A stretch of 64,000 bases of DNA, from the NCBI RefSeq assembly GCF_032191775.1, contig NZ_CP132507.1, positions 3,311,001 through 3,375,000 on the forward strand, given 5' to 3'. The number at the start of each line of letters is the position of its first letter. The stretch's first letter is position 1. This DNA comes from Rhodoferax mekongensis (lineage in GTDB: Bacteria; Pseudomonadota; Gammaproteobacteria; Burkholderiales; Burkholderiaceae_C). A model generated the notes under the pieces. The model was not told where the DNA came from, did no database searches, and saw nothing but the letters and a program-made list of their open reading frames with translations. Below are positions 8,591-16,979 of the stretch, piece by piece. The position numbers were made by a program, and so were the translations under genes.

Positions 8591-11047
8591 ATGGACATGA
8601 GAATCAAACAAAAACAAAAGCTGGTCATGATCGGCAACGGCATGGCCGGTGTGCGGACCATTGAAGAACTGCTCAAGGTCGCGCCGGACCTTTACGACAT
8701 CACCGTATTCGGGGCTGAGCCCTACCCCAACTACAACCGCATTTTGCTCAGCCCCGTTCTCGCAGGTGAGCAGACTCTTGACGAGATCGTGCTCAACTCC
8801 TTTGAGTGGTACGCAGAGAACAACATCGCGCTTCACGCCGGCAAAAAAGTGACCGAGGTAGACCGCGTCAAACGTGTGGTGAAGGCGTCCGACGGCACCG
8901 AGGCCGAGTACGACCGATTGCTGATTTGCACCGGCTCCAACCCTTTCATCCTGCCCGTGCCCGGCAAGGACCTGCAAGGCGTGATCGCCTACCGCGACAT
9001 CGCCGACACCAACGCCATGATCGAGGCGGCCACCCAATACAAACACGCTGTCGTCATCGGCGGCGGGTTGCTGGGACTGGAAGCGGCCAACGGCCTGATG
9101 CTGCGTGGCATGCAAGTCACCGTGGTGCACGTGCAGCCCACGTTGATGGAGCGCCAGCTCGACACCGTGGCCGGCGGCCTGCTGCAAAAGTCACTGGAAG
9201 AACGCGGCCTGCAGTTCCTGATGGGGGCCCAAACCCAAGAGCTGGTGGGTGGTGAGGACGGTCGCGTCAAAGCCATCAAGTTCAAAGATGGTACCGAGGT
9301 GCCTGCCGACCTCGTGGTCATGGCCGTGGGCATCCGTCCCAACACGGAATTGGCGCAGAGCATGCGCCTGCATGTGGACCGCGGCATCGTAGTCACCGAC
9401 ACCATGCAAACCGTGACCGACGCCCGCATCTACAGCGTGGGCGAATGTGCCGCTCACCGCGGCATTGCCTATGGCTTGGTCGCCCCTTTGTTTGAGCAGG
9501 CCAAGGTGGCGGCTAACCATCTAGCGGAGTACGGCATTGGCCGCTACCAGGGCTCGCTGACCTCTACCAAGCTCAAGGTCACCGGCATCGACCTGTTCTC
9601 TGCCGGCAACTTCACCGGCGGCGAAGGGTTTGAAGAGATCGTGATGAGCGACCCCTTCGGCGGCGTGTACAAAAAGCTCGTGATCAAGGATGACAAGCTG
9701 GTGGGCGCCTGCATGTACGGCGACACGGTGGACGGTAGCTGGTACTTCAAGCTGCTGCGCGAAGGCCGCAACGTGGCCGACATCCGCGACAAGCTGATGT
9801 TCGGCGAGAGCGGCGCGAACATCGGGGACGTGGGCCACCAGGGCCAAAACAAAGCAGCAGCCATGGCAGACAGCGACGAGGTCTGCGGCTGCAACGGGGT
9901 CACCAAAGGCACCATCTGCAAGGCCATCAAGGAAAAAGGCCTGTTCACCCTGGACGAGGTGAAAAAACACACCAAGGCCAGCGCATCCTGCGGCTCCTGC
10001 ACCGGCTTGGTGGAGCAGATCATCATGTTCACCGCGGGCGGCGACTACTCCGCCACGCCCAAGAAAAAAGCTATGTGCGGCTGCACTGACCACAGCCACC
10101 AGGAGGTGCGCGACGCCATCTTCGCCAACAAGTACCTCACCATTGCCGAGGTGCAACAAGGCATGGGCTGGAAGACGCCCAACGGCTGCTCCAGCTGCCG
10201 CCCCGCGCTGAACTACTACCTCATCAGCAGCTGGCCCAAGCTCGCCAAGGATGACCCGCAAAGCCGCTTTATCAACGAGCGCAGCCACGCCAACATCCAG
10301 AAGGACGGCACCTATTCCGTTATCCCGCGCATGTGGGGTGGCGAGACCACAGCCGACGAGCTCCGCCGCATTGCCAACGCGGTGGACAAGTTCAAGATCC
10401 CCACGGTCAAGGTCACCGGCGGCCAGCGTATCGACTTGCTGGGCGTGAAGAAGGAAGACCTGCAAGCCGTGTGGCAAGACATCGGCATGCCCAGCGGCCA
10501 CGCCTACGCCAAGGCCCTGCGCACCGTGAAGACCTGCGTGGGCTCAGAGTGGTGCCGCATGGGCACCCAGGACAGCACCCAAATGGGCAAAGACCTGGAG
10601 CGCGCCCACTGGCGCATGTATGCACCGCACAAGGTGAAGTACGCCGTGTCCGGCTGCCCGCGCAACTGCGCGGAGGCCGGCATCAAGGACGTAGGCATCA
10701 TCGGTGTGGACAGCGGCTGGGAGATGTACATCGCCGGGAACGGTGGCATCAAAACCGAGGTGGCGCACTTTTTGGTCAAGCTCAAGACCCGTGAAGAAGT
10801 GCTGGAGTACACCGGCGCCTTCATGCAGCTCTACCGCAAGGAGGGCTGGTACCTGGAACGCACCGTGCACTTTGTGAGCCGTGTGGGCCTGGACTACATC
10901 AAGAAGCGCATCCTCGAAGACGCCGAAGGCCGCAAAGCCCTGAACGAAGAGCTACTGTTCGCTTTGGACGGCGAGCCCGACCCGTGGTTCGATTTTCAGG
11001 ATGCCCAGGTGGACACCCGCCAGTTCGCGCCAGTGGCCGTGGCCTGA
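8591..11047 (+). CDS. nirB: Assimilatory nitrite reductase [NAD(P)H], large subunit
   Basis: Reduces nitrite to ammonium in the cytoplasm with six electrons from NAD(P)H, using FAD, Fe-S and siroheme. The 818-residue protein has an N-terminal FAD/NAD oxidoreductase domain (GNGMAGVRTIEELL; second nucleotide fold IGGGLLGLEAANGL). Two BFD-like [2Fe-2S] domains follow (CGCNGVTKG...CGSC and CGCTDHSHQE...CSSC), then sulfite/nitrite reductase halves with the siroheme/[4Fe-4S] cysteines C649, C655, C689 and C693. ATG 8591 follows GGAGAGCACC. Confidence 0.95.
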   Translation: MDMRIKQKQKLVMIGNGMAGVRTIEELLKVAPDLYDITVFGAEPYPNYNRILLSPVLAGEQTLDEIVLNSFEWYAENNIALHAGKKVTEVDRVKRVVKASDGTEAEYDRLLICTGSNPFILPVPGKDLQGVIAYRDIADTNAMIEAATQYKHAVVIGGGLLGLEAANGLMLRGMQVTVVHVQPTLMERQLDTVAGGLLQKSLEERGLQFLMGAQTQELVGGEDGRVKAIKFKDGTEVPADLVVMAVGIRPNTELAQSMRLHVDRGIVVTDTMQTVTDARIYSVGECAAHRGIAYGLVAPLFEQAKVAANHLAEYGIGRYQGSLTSTKLKVTGIDLFSAGNFTGGEGFEEIVMSDPFGGVYKKLVIKDDKLVGACMYGDTVDGSWYFKLLREGRNVADIRDKLMFGESGANIGDVGHQGQNKAAAMADSDEVCGCNGVTKGTICKAIKEKGLFTLDEVKKHTKASASCGSCTGLVEQIIMFTAGGDYSATPKKKAMCGCTDHSHQEVRDAIFANKYLTIAEVQQGMGWKTPNGCSSCRPALNYYLISSWPKLAKDDPQSRFINERSHANIQKDGTYSVIPRMWGGETTADELRRIANAVDKFKIPTVKVTGGQRIDLLGVKKEDLQAVWQDIGMPSGHAYAKALRTVKTCVGSEWCRMGTQDSTQMGKDLERAHWRMYAPHKVKYAVSGCPRNCAEAGIKDVGIIGVDSGWEMYIAGNGGIKTEVAHFLVKLKTREEVLEYTGAFMQLYRKEGWYLERTVHFVSRVGLDYIKKRILEDAEGRKALNEELLFALDGEPDPWFDFQDAQVDTRQFAPVAVA

Positions 11048-11064
11048 GCTGGGGAGGAACCGAC

Positions 11065-11859
11065 ATGCAACGCCGAAGCTTGATCACTGCTGCAGGCGCC
11101 AGCGCCTTGGTGCTGGCCTTGCCGACCGCCACAGCGCAGGTCGTAGACCTGAGCGACGCCATCAACAAAGCCGGCCGCCAGCGCATGCTGAGCCAGCGCA
11201 TGGGCAAGGCCTGGCTGGCCTTGCTGCTCAATGTAGAGAAAACCAGTGCCCAAACGGTACTGGACAAGTCCATCGCGTTGTTTGACCGGCAATTGGTGGA
11301 ACTCAAGGCCTTCGCACCCAACCCCGAGGTGCTGGCCACCTACACCAAGCTGGAGAGCGCCTGGAGCGACTACAAAGGCCTGTTGGTCGGCAAAGCGCCA
11401 TCCCGCGAGACCGCAGCGGCCCTGTTGCAGCAGGATGCCAAGGTGCTCGCACTGGCCCACCAGGGCACCCAGCAATACGAGGCGGCGCTGGCCAAGCCGG
11501 TAGGCAAACTGGTGAACATCGCAGGACGCCAGCGCATGCTGAGTCAGCGCATGGCCAAGTTTTACCTGGCCACCACCTTGCCGGTGGACGCTGCCACGGC
11601 CGGTGTGGAAATCACCAAAGCCCGTGGCGAGTTCACCGCCGCCATGGGCCTCCTGAAAAATGCGCCAGAGGCCACTGACCGCATCAAGAGCGAATTGGCA
11701 TTGGGTGAAGCGCAGTGGGTGTTCTTTGACAGCGCCCTGAACAACCTGCAAGAAGGCGCCCAACGCCCCCGCCCCATGGCCGACGTGTTTCTGGCCAGCG
11801 AGAACCTGCTCAGCGTGATGGACCGGGTAACCGGCCTGTACGCTGCCGTCAAGGTGTGA
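11065..11859 (+). CDS. Exported two-module PilJ/NIT-like domain protein
   Basis: Likely a periplasmic ligand-sensing or binding protein; function not established. The 264-residue product has an N-terminal signal (MQRRSLITAAGASALVLALP, cleavage near ALPTATAQ) and two repeats of the PilJ N-terminal domain. Each begins with AGRQRMLSQRM (residues 36-46 and 153-163). This motif resembles the nitrate-binding P-box of NarX-type sensors. No membrane helix or output domain follows. GGGGAGGAACCGAC gives a strong ribosome site. Its position between nirB and nirD ties it to nitrate or nitrite. Confidence 0.78.
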   Translation: MQRRSLITAAGASALVLALPTATAQVVDLSDAINKAGRQRMLSQRMGKAWLALLLNVEKTSAQTVLDKSIALFDRQLVELKAFAPNPEVLATYTKLESAWSDYKGLLVGKAPSRETAAALLQQDAKVLALAHQGTQQYEAALAKPVGKLVNIAGRQRMLSQRMAKFYLATTLPVDAATAGVEITKARGEFTAAMGLLKNAPEATDRIKSELALGEAQWVFFDSALNNLQEGAQRPRPMADVFLASENLLSVMDRVTGLYAAVKV

Positions 11860-11878
11860 TGACATACAAAATCATGCT

Positions 11879-11927
11879 GTAGCGCCGATTGAATGTGCGC
11901 AAGCAGCTACTGAAACCATAGCAAACC
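11879..11927 (-). repeat. Dispersed palindromic element, copy 4
   Basis: In minus sense: TTTGCTATGGTTTCAGTAGC, then TGCTTGCGCACATTC and GGCGCTAC. It fills most of the gap before nirD and ends 11 bases before its ATG, directly abutting the GGAAGA ribosome site. Confidence 0.9.
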
Positions 11928-11938
11928 GGAAGACAGAA

Positions 11939-12322
11939 ATGACCGAATGGACCCGCATCTGCACCCTTGAAGACATCCCCGTACTCGGCTCCCGCCGCGT
12001 GGAGCGCCGCACCGGACTCGATGTCGCCATCTTCCGCAACAGCCAGGACGAAGTGTTCGCCTTGCTGGACCGCTGCCCGCACAAGGGTGGCCCGCTCTCC
12101 CAAGGCATTGTGTTCGGCACCAGCGTGGCCTGCCCCCTGCATAACTGGACCATAGGCCTGTGTGACGGCCAGGCCAGTGCGCCCGATGAGGGCTGCACGC
12201 CCAAATTCAGCGTCAAGCTGGAGGATGGCGTGGTGTATCTGGATGCCGCAGAGCTCCAAAGCCACGGCACCGATCTGGTGCGCCCCATTGCGGGGCCCGC
12301 CCGTCGTACTGCTTCCGTCTAG
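11939..12322 (+). CDS. nirD: Nitrite reductase [NAD(P)H], small subunit (Rieske-like)
   Basis: Partner of NirB in assimilatory nitrite reduction. The 127-residue protein has a Rieske-type [2Fe-2S] fold with ligands in RCPHKGG (C-x-H) and ACPLHNW (C-x-x-H), so the cluster sites are intact; many enteric NirD proteins lack them. ATG 11939 follows GGAAGACAG. It is separated from nirB by the PilJ-like gene and a palindromic element. Confidence 0.92.
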   Translation: MTEWTRICTLEDIPVLGSRRVERRTGLDVAIFRNSQDEVFALLDRCPHKGGPLSQGIVFGTSVACPLHNWTIGLCDGQASAPDEGCTPKFSVKLEDGVVYLDAAELQSHGTDLVRPIAGPARRTASV

Positions 12323-12332
12323 GCCCTAGCCT

Positions 12333-15158
12333 GTGTTCAGCCCCAAGGAAACCCGCTCCACCTGCCCCTACTGCGGTGTGGGCTGTGGCGTCATCATCCA
12401 GAGCTCTGGCAATCAGATTACCGGCGTCAAGGGCGACCCGCAACATCCCGCCAACTTCGGGCGGCTGTGCTCCAAGGGCAGCACGCTGCACCTGACGGCC
12501 ACCGCTGAAGTCACCCTGCAAACCCGCCTGCTGCAGCCCCTGCAGCGGCTGCAACGGGGTAGCACACCGGAGGCGGTGACGTGGGACAGTGCGCTGCACA
12601 CCGCCACCACGAAGTTTGCCCAGGTCATCCGCGACCACGGGCCGGACGCCGTGGGCTTTTATGTGAGCGGCCAGTTGCTTACCGAGGACTACTACGCCTT
12701 CAACAAACTGGCCAAGGGCCTGATCGGCACCAACAACATCGACACCAACTCCCGCCTCTGCATGAGCAGCGCAGTGGCCGGCTACAAAAAAACACTGGGC
12801 GCGGACTCGCCACCTGCCAGCTACGAAGACTTGGGGCTGGCCAGCACGCTATTCATCGCCGGTTCGAATGCGGCCTATGCCCACCCCATCCTGTTCCGCC
12901 GCATTGAAGACGCCAAGGCCGCCAACCCCGCGCTGAAAATCGTGGTGGTGGATGTACGCCGCACCGACACGGCCGAGGCCGCAGACCTCTTCCTGCAAAT
13001 CCAGCCCGGCACCGATGTGATGCTGTTCAACGGCATGCTGCACCTCATGCTGTGGGAAGGCTGGACGGACGCAGCCTATATGGCCGCCCACACCGAGGGC
13101 TTTGATGCGCTCAAGGCCCTGGTGCGCGACTGCACGCCTGACGCGGTGGCCGCCGTCTGCGGCATCCGCAAGGCCGAGCTGATGGAGGCCACACGGCTGT
13201 TTGCGCAATCACCCGCTACGCTGAGCCTGTATTGCATGGGGCTGAACCAGTCCAGCGCCGGCACCGCCAAAAACACCGCCCTCATCAACCTGCACCTGGC
13301 CACCGGCCAGATCGGCAAGCCGGGCGCCGGCCCTTTCAGCCTGACCGGCCAACCCAATGCCATGGGCGGGCGCGAAGTAGGTGGCTTGGCCAACCTACTC
13401 TCTGGTCACCGCGACCTCGCCAACCCTGCCCACCGCGCCGAAGTGGCGTCCCTCTGGGGCGTGCCCGCCGTGCCCGAGAAGCCGGGCAAAACCGCCATCG
13501 AAATGTTCCAGGCCGCTGCCGATGGCGAGATCCGGGCGCTGTGGATTGCCTGCACCAACCCGGCTCAGAGCCTGCCCGACCAGGCCACCGTGCGCCGTGC
13601 CCTCGAACGCGCCGAATTTGTGGTCCTGCAAGAGGCCTTTGCCACCACCGCCACCGCCCGCTACGCGGACCTGCTGCTGCCCGCCACCACCTGGGGAGAG
13701 AAGGAAGGCACGGTCACCAACAGCGAGCGCCGCATCTCCCGAGTGCGCGCCGCTGTCGCTGCACCCGGACCGCAAGACAACGGTCCGCGCCACGACTGGG
13801 CGATTGCCGTGGATTTCGCGCAGCGCTTGGAATCGGCCCTGGGCCGCACCCCTGCCCTGCCAACGCTGTTCCCCTACCCCACGCCCGAATCGGTGTGGAA
13901 CGAGCACCGCGAAAGCACCCGGGGCCGGGACTTGGACATCACCGGCATGAGCTACGCGCAGCTGGAGGCGACTCCGCTGCAATGGCCTATGCCCGAAGGC
14001 GCCGCCAGCGGCAAAGTGCGTTTGTATGAGGATGGCGTATTCCCCACGCCTACGGGCCGTGCCCGTTTTGTGGCTGCGCCCTACACCCCGGTGGCCGAAC
14101 CACGCGAGGCGCGCTACCCCTTTGCCCTGACCACCGGCCGCCTGCGTGACCAGTGGCACGGCATGAGCCGCACCGGCACGCTGGGCCGCCTGTTCGGCCA
14201 TGTGCGCGAGCCTGCCTTGCACATGCACCCGCAAGACATGGCGCGCCGCCTATTGGCTGAGGGTGACTTGGTGCACATCACCAGCAAGCGTGGTTCCATC
14301 CTCGCGCCGGTGCAGGCCAGCACCGAAGTGGGCTTGAGCCAAGTGTTTCTGCCCATGCACTGGGGAGACGAATTTTTGAGCGGCCACAGCAACACTGGCG
14401 AGCGCTTGGGTGGCGTGAACGCGTTGACCAGCCCCGTGTTCTGCCCCGACTCCAAACAACCCGAGCTCAAACACGCGGCCGTCAAAGTGCTCAAAGCCGA
14501 CATGCCCTGGGGCGTGACAGCGCTGGCCTGGTTGCCCGCCGACAAGGTACTGGAGCGCCGCACCGAGTTGCAGGCCCTGATGGCGCGCTTTGAGTTCGCC
14601 AGCTGCGTGCTCTTTGGCAACGACGCTGCGCTGGGCCAAGCCGGTCGCACCGGTGTGATGTTCCGCGCGGCCGGCAGTGCCCCTGCGGACGATGCACTGC
14701 TGGCGCAGATCGAAGCCCTGTTGGACCTGCACGGGCAGGACGCCGTGCGCTATGCCGACCCCAAGCGCGGCCAGCGCCGTGCGGTGCGGCTGCAGCGCAG
14801 CACCGTGAACGCCACACTGGAGGGCTTTTTGCTCAGTGGCGATACCCAGGCCCGCGAGTGGATGGCGGCCCTGCTGCGGGAAGAACAACCTGCACAAAAC
14901 TACGGCCGCGCCCTGTTGGCTGGCGGCGCCCAACCACCCCTGCCGGTGCTCAGCAAGGGCAAAACCGTCTGCACCTGCTTCAACGTGAGCGACCTTGCCA
15001 TCACCGACACGCTTTTGCGCTGCACCGGCAGCGACACCGAGCGCTTGGGTCAGTTGCAAAAGGCCTTGCAATGTGGAACCAACTGCGGCTCTTGCATTCC
15101 GCAGCTGCAACGCATGGTCAAAGCCACGCCTGCCACCGCGTCCGTGGCTGCGGCATAA
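12333..15158 (+). CDS. nasA: Assimilatory nitrate reductase, catalytic subunit
   Basis: Cytoplasmic bis-MGD molybdoenzyme reducing nitrate to nitrite. The 941-residue protein starts at GTG 12333, 10 bases after nirD. The N-terminal [4Fe-4S] motif is CPYCGVGCG (C11, C14, C18), with the fourth Cys in LCSKGSTLH. The central molybdopterin domains contain MGLNQSSAGTAKNTA and GQPNAMGGREVGG. A C-terminal BFD-like [2Fe-2S] domain (CTCFNVSD ... CGTNCGSC) is the extension found in NasA/NasC. There is no separate flavin subunit, so electrons probably come from a ferredoxin or flavodoxin. Confidence 0.95.
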   Translation: MFSPKETRSTCPYCGVGCGVIIQSSGNQITGVKGDPQHPANFGRLCSKGSTLHLTATAEVTLQTRLLQPLQRLQRGSTPEAVTWDSALHTATTKFAQVIRDHGPDAVGFYVSGQLLTEDYYAFNKLAKGLIGTNNIDTNSRLCMSSAVAGYKKTLGADSPPASYEDLGLASTLFIAGSNAAYAHPILFRRIEDAKAANPALKIVVVDVRRTDTAEAADLFLQIQPGTDVMLFNGMLHLMLWEGWTDAAYMAAHTEGFDALKALVRDCTPDAVAAVCGIRKAELMEATRLFAQSPATLSLYCMGLNQSSAGTAKNTALINLHLATGQIGKPGAGPFSLTGQPNAMGGREVGGLANLLSGHRDLANPAHRAEVASLWGVPAVPEKPGKTAIEMFQAAADGEIRALWIACTNPAQSLPDQATVRRALERAEFVVLQEAFATTATARYADLLLPATTWGEKEGTVTNSERRISRVRAAVAAPGPQDNGPRHDWAIAVDFAQRLESALGRTPALPTLFPYPTPESVWNEHRESTRGRDLDITGMSYAQLEATPLQWPMPEGAASGKVRLYEDGVFPTPTGRARFVAAPYTPVAEPREARYPFALTTGRLRDQWHGMSRTGTLGRLFGHVREPALHMHPQDMARRLLAEGDLVHITSKRGSILAPVQASTEVGLSQVFLPMHWGDEFLSGHSNTGERLGGVNALTSPVFCPDSKQPELKHAAVKVLKADMPWGVTALAWLPADKVLERRTELQALMARFEFASCVLFGNDAALGQAGRTGVMFRAAGSAPADDALLAQIEALLDLHGQDAVRYADPKRGQRRAVRLQRSTVNATLEGFLLSGDTQAREWMAALLREEQPAQNYGRALLAGGAQPPLPVLSKGKTVCTCFNVSDLAITDTLLRCTGSDTERLGQLQKALQCGTNCGSCIPQLQRMVKATPATASVAAA

Positions 15159-15200
15159 GGACATAGCCGAAAGTTATCTGGCTTCACCGACAATCAGCAG

Positions 15201-16130
15201 ATGGCTATTGGCAACTACATCAAGGAAATCGGTCGCGGCAAAGACGGCGCGCGCGCGCTCAACCGCGAGCAGGCGGCTGACCTGCTGGGCCAGGTGCTGG
15301 ACGGCACGGTGACCGACCTGGAGGTGGGCGCTTTTTGTCTGGCGATGCGCATCAAGGGCGAAACCGCCGAAGAGATGGCCGGTTTTCTGGACGCTGTGCG
15401 CAGCCGCATGGCCCTGTTGCCCGCCAGCGATGTGCCGGTAGTGGTCATCCCCAGCTACAACGGTGCGCGCAAGCTGCCGCTGCTGACGCCACTGCTGGCC
15501 CTGTTGCTGGCCCGCGAAGGCCTGCCCGTTCTGATCCATGGTACCGCCACCGAGGACAAGCGTGTATTTGTGTCGGAAGTGCTTGCAGCCCTCGATATAC
15601 ATGCGCAGGAAGCTACTAAAAAGATAGCAAACAGCAGCGTGGCGTTTGTGCCTACCGGCACCCTGCTGCCCGGCCTGCAGCGCCTGCTGGATGTGCGTCG
15701 GGTAGTAAACCTGCGCAACCCGGCCCACAGCCTGGTCAAGCTCATGAATCCGGTGGACGGCCCCGCCCTGCTGGTGAGCAGCTACACCCACCCTGAATAC
15801 GCCGTGTCCATGGCCGACACCTTTGCCTTGGTGCAAGCCCATGCCCTGTTGATCCGCGGCACGGAGGGCGAAGCGGTCGCCGACGCCCGCCGCACCCCCA
15901 AAATGCAAGCTTTTGTGGCAGGCCAGGCGACAGACCTGCAGGCTTACCAAGCGGGTTCATTGACCACGCTGCCTGAGCTGCCCACATCCATTGACCCGGC
16001 CAGCACTGCCGCCTACATTCAATCCGTATTGCAGGGCCACAGTCCTGTTCCGCCACCCATTGCCGAACAGGTGGCACACATCCTGCACCTGCATACGCAT
16101 CTGCACCAAGCTTTACTCTGCGCACCATGA
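15201..16130 (+). CDS. ybiB: YbiB family protein (TrpD2-like, anthranilate phosphoribosyltransferase fold)
   Basis: The 309-residue protein has the two-domain TrpD/nucleoside phosphorylase fold: an N-terminal helical domain (EIGRGKDGARALNREQAADLL) and a domain with PVLIHGTATEDKRV and the NPAHSLVKLMNP segment. E. coli YbiB binds nucleic acids rather than acting in tryptophan synthesis. It lies within the nas operon between nasA and cobA, overlapping cobA by 4 bases. Residues 133-144 are encoded by a dispersed palindromic element. Its role in nitrate assimilation is unknown. Confidence 0.82.
   Translation: MAIGNYIKEIGRGKDGARALNREQAADLLGQVLDGTVTDLEVGAFCLAMRIKGETAEEMAGFLDAVRSRMALLPASDVPVVVIPSYNGARKLPLLTPLLALLLAREGLPVLIHGTATEDKRVFVSEVLAALDIHAQEATKKIANSSVAFVPTGTLLPGLQRLLDVRRVVNLRNPAHSLVKLMNPVDGPALLVSSYTHPEYAVSMADTFALVQAHALLIRGTEGEAVADARRTPKMQAFVAGQATDLQAYQAGSLTTLPELPTSIDPASTAAYIQSVLQGHSPVPPPIAEQVAHILHLHTHLHQALLCAP
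15597..15632 (-). repeat. Dispersed palindromic element, copy 5 (inside ybiB)
   Basis: In minus sense: GTTTGCTATCTTTTTAGTAG, then CTTCCTGCGCATGTAT. The GCTAT/GTAGC stem is present and the right GGCGCTA end is missing. It is antisense to the gene and read in frame as IHAQEATKKIAN. Confidence 0.8.
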
Positions 16131-16924
16131 AAAACAGTCTTCATTCCCCGGCTTCCGGCCACGTCACCCTGGTAGGCGCAGGCCCCGGCGACCCGGAGCT
16201 GCTCACCCTCAAAGCCCTCAAAGCCATCCAACTAGCCACCGTGCTGCTGGTGGACGACCTGGTGAACGACGCTATCGTGGCCCATGCCAACCCGGCGGCC
16301 CGCATCGTCCATGTGGGCAAACGTGGCGGCTGCAAGTCCACCCCCCAGTCTTTCATTGAACGCCTCATGATCACCGCCGCTCAAGAAGGCGAAAACGTGG
16401 TGCGTCTCAAGGGTGGGGATCCATTCATCTTCGGCCGGGGCGGCGAAGAGGTGGAGCACCTCGAAGAAGCGGGTATCCGCGTGTCGGTCATCAACGGCAT
16501 CACCGCCGGGCTGGCCGCGGTCACCTCCCTGAACGTACCGCTGACCCACCGCGAGCATGCACACGGAGTAGTCTTTGTCACCGGCCACGCCAAGCCCGGC
16601 GACAGCGGCACCGACTGGCCCGCATTGGCCAGCGCTGCACGCCAGGCCAAGCTCACGCTGGTGGTCTACATGGGCGTAAGCGGTGCGGCCGACATCCAGG
16701 CCGGACTGCTGCAAGGTCTGGATGCCGCCACACCGGTCGCCGTAATCCAGAATGCCAGCCTGCCCCGGCAGCGCCATGCCGTCTGCACCTTGGGCGAGCT
16801 ACAAGCCACAATCACCCGCGAGGGGCTTGCGAGCCCCAGCGTCATCGTGGTCGGCGATGTGATGAGCGGCATGCTGGCCGCGGCCGACCTGAACGACGCT
16901 GCCCCCACACGCCAGGTACGCTGA
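16127..16924 (+). CDS. cobA: Uroporphyrinogen-III C-methyltransferase
   Basis: SAM-dependent methylation of uroporphyrinogen III to precorrin-2, the first step to siroheme, the prosthetic group of NirB. The 265-residue protein has the SUMT signatures VGAGPGDPELLTLKA (about 16-30), VRLKGGDPFIFGRGGEE and VINGITAGLAAVTSLNVPLTHR. ATG overlaps the ybiB stop by 4 bases. It is a single-domain enzyme without the CysG oxidase/chelatase part, so those steps must be encoded elsewhere. Confidence 0.94.
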   Translation: MKNSLHSPASGHVTLVGAGPGDPELLTLKALKAIQLATVLLVDDLVNDAIVAHANPAARIVHVGKRGGCKSTPQSFIERLMITAAQEGENVVRLKGGDPFIFGRGGEEVEHLEEAGIRVSVINGITAGLAAVTSLNVPLTHREHAHGVVFVTGHAKPGDSGTDWPALASAARQAKLTLVVYMGVSGAADIQAGLLQGLDAATPVAVIQNASLPRQRHAVCTLGELQATITREGLASPSVIVVGDVMSGMLAAADLNDAAPTRQVR

Positions 16925-16927
16925 CAC

Positions 16928-16942
16928 CGGCACGCAACTTGC
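16928..16942 (+). promoter_or_regulatory. Sigma-54 promoter upstream of PilJ/MCP-like gene
   Basis: CGGCACG-CAAC-TTGC differs from the sigma-54 consensus TGGCACG-N4-TTGC at one base and keeps GG-N10-GC. It starts 4 bases after the cobA stop. The predicted start near 16954 gives a leader of about 26 nt. Confidence 0.65.
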
Positions 16943-16979
16943 GGCGCCCAGCGCATTGCCACCCTGCAGGAATTGCGCC

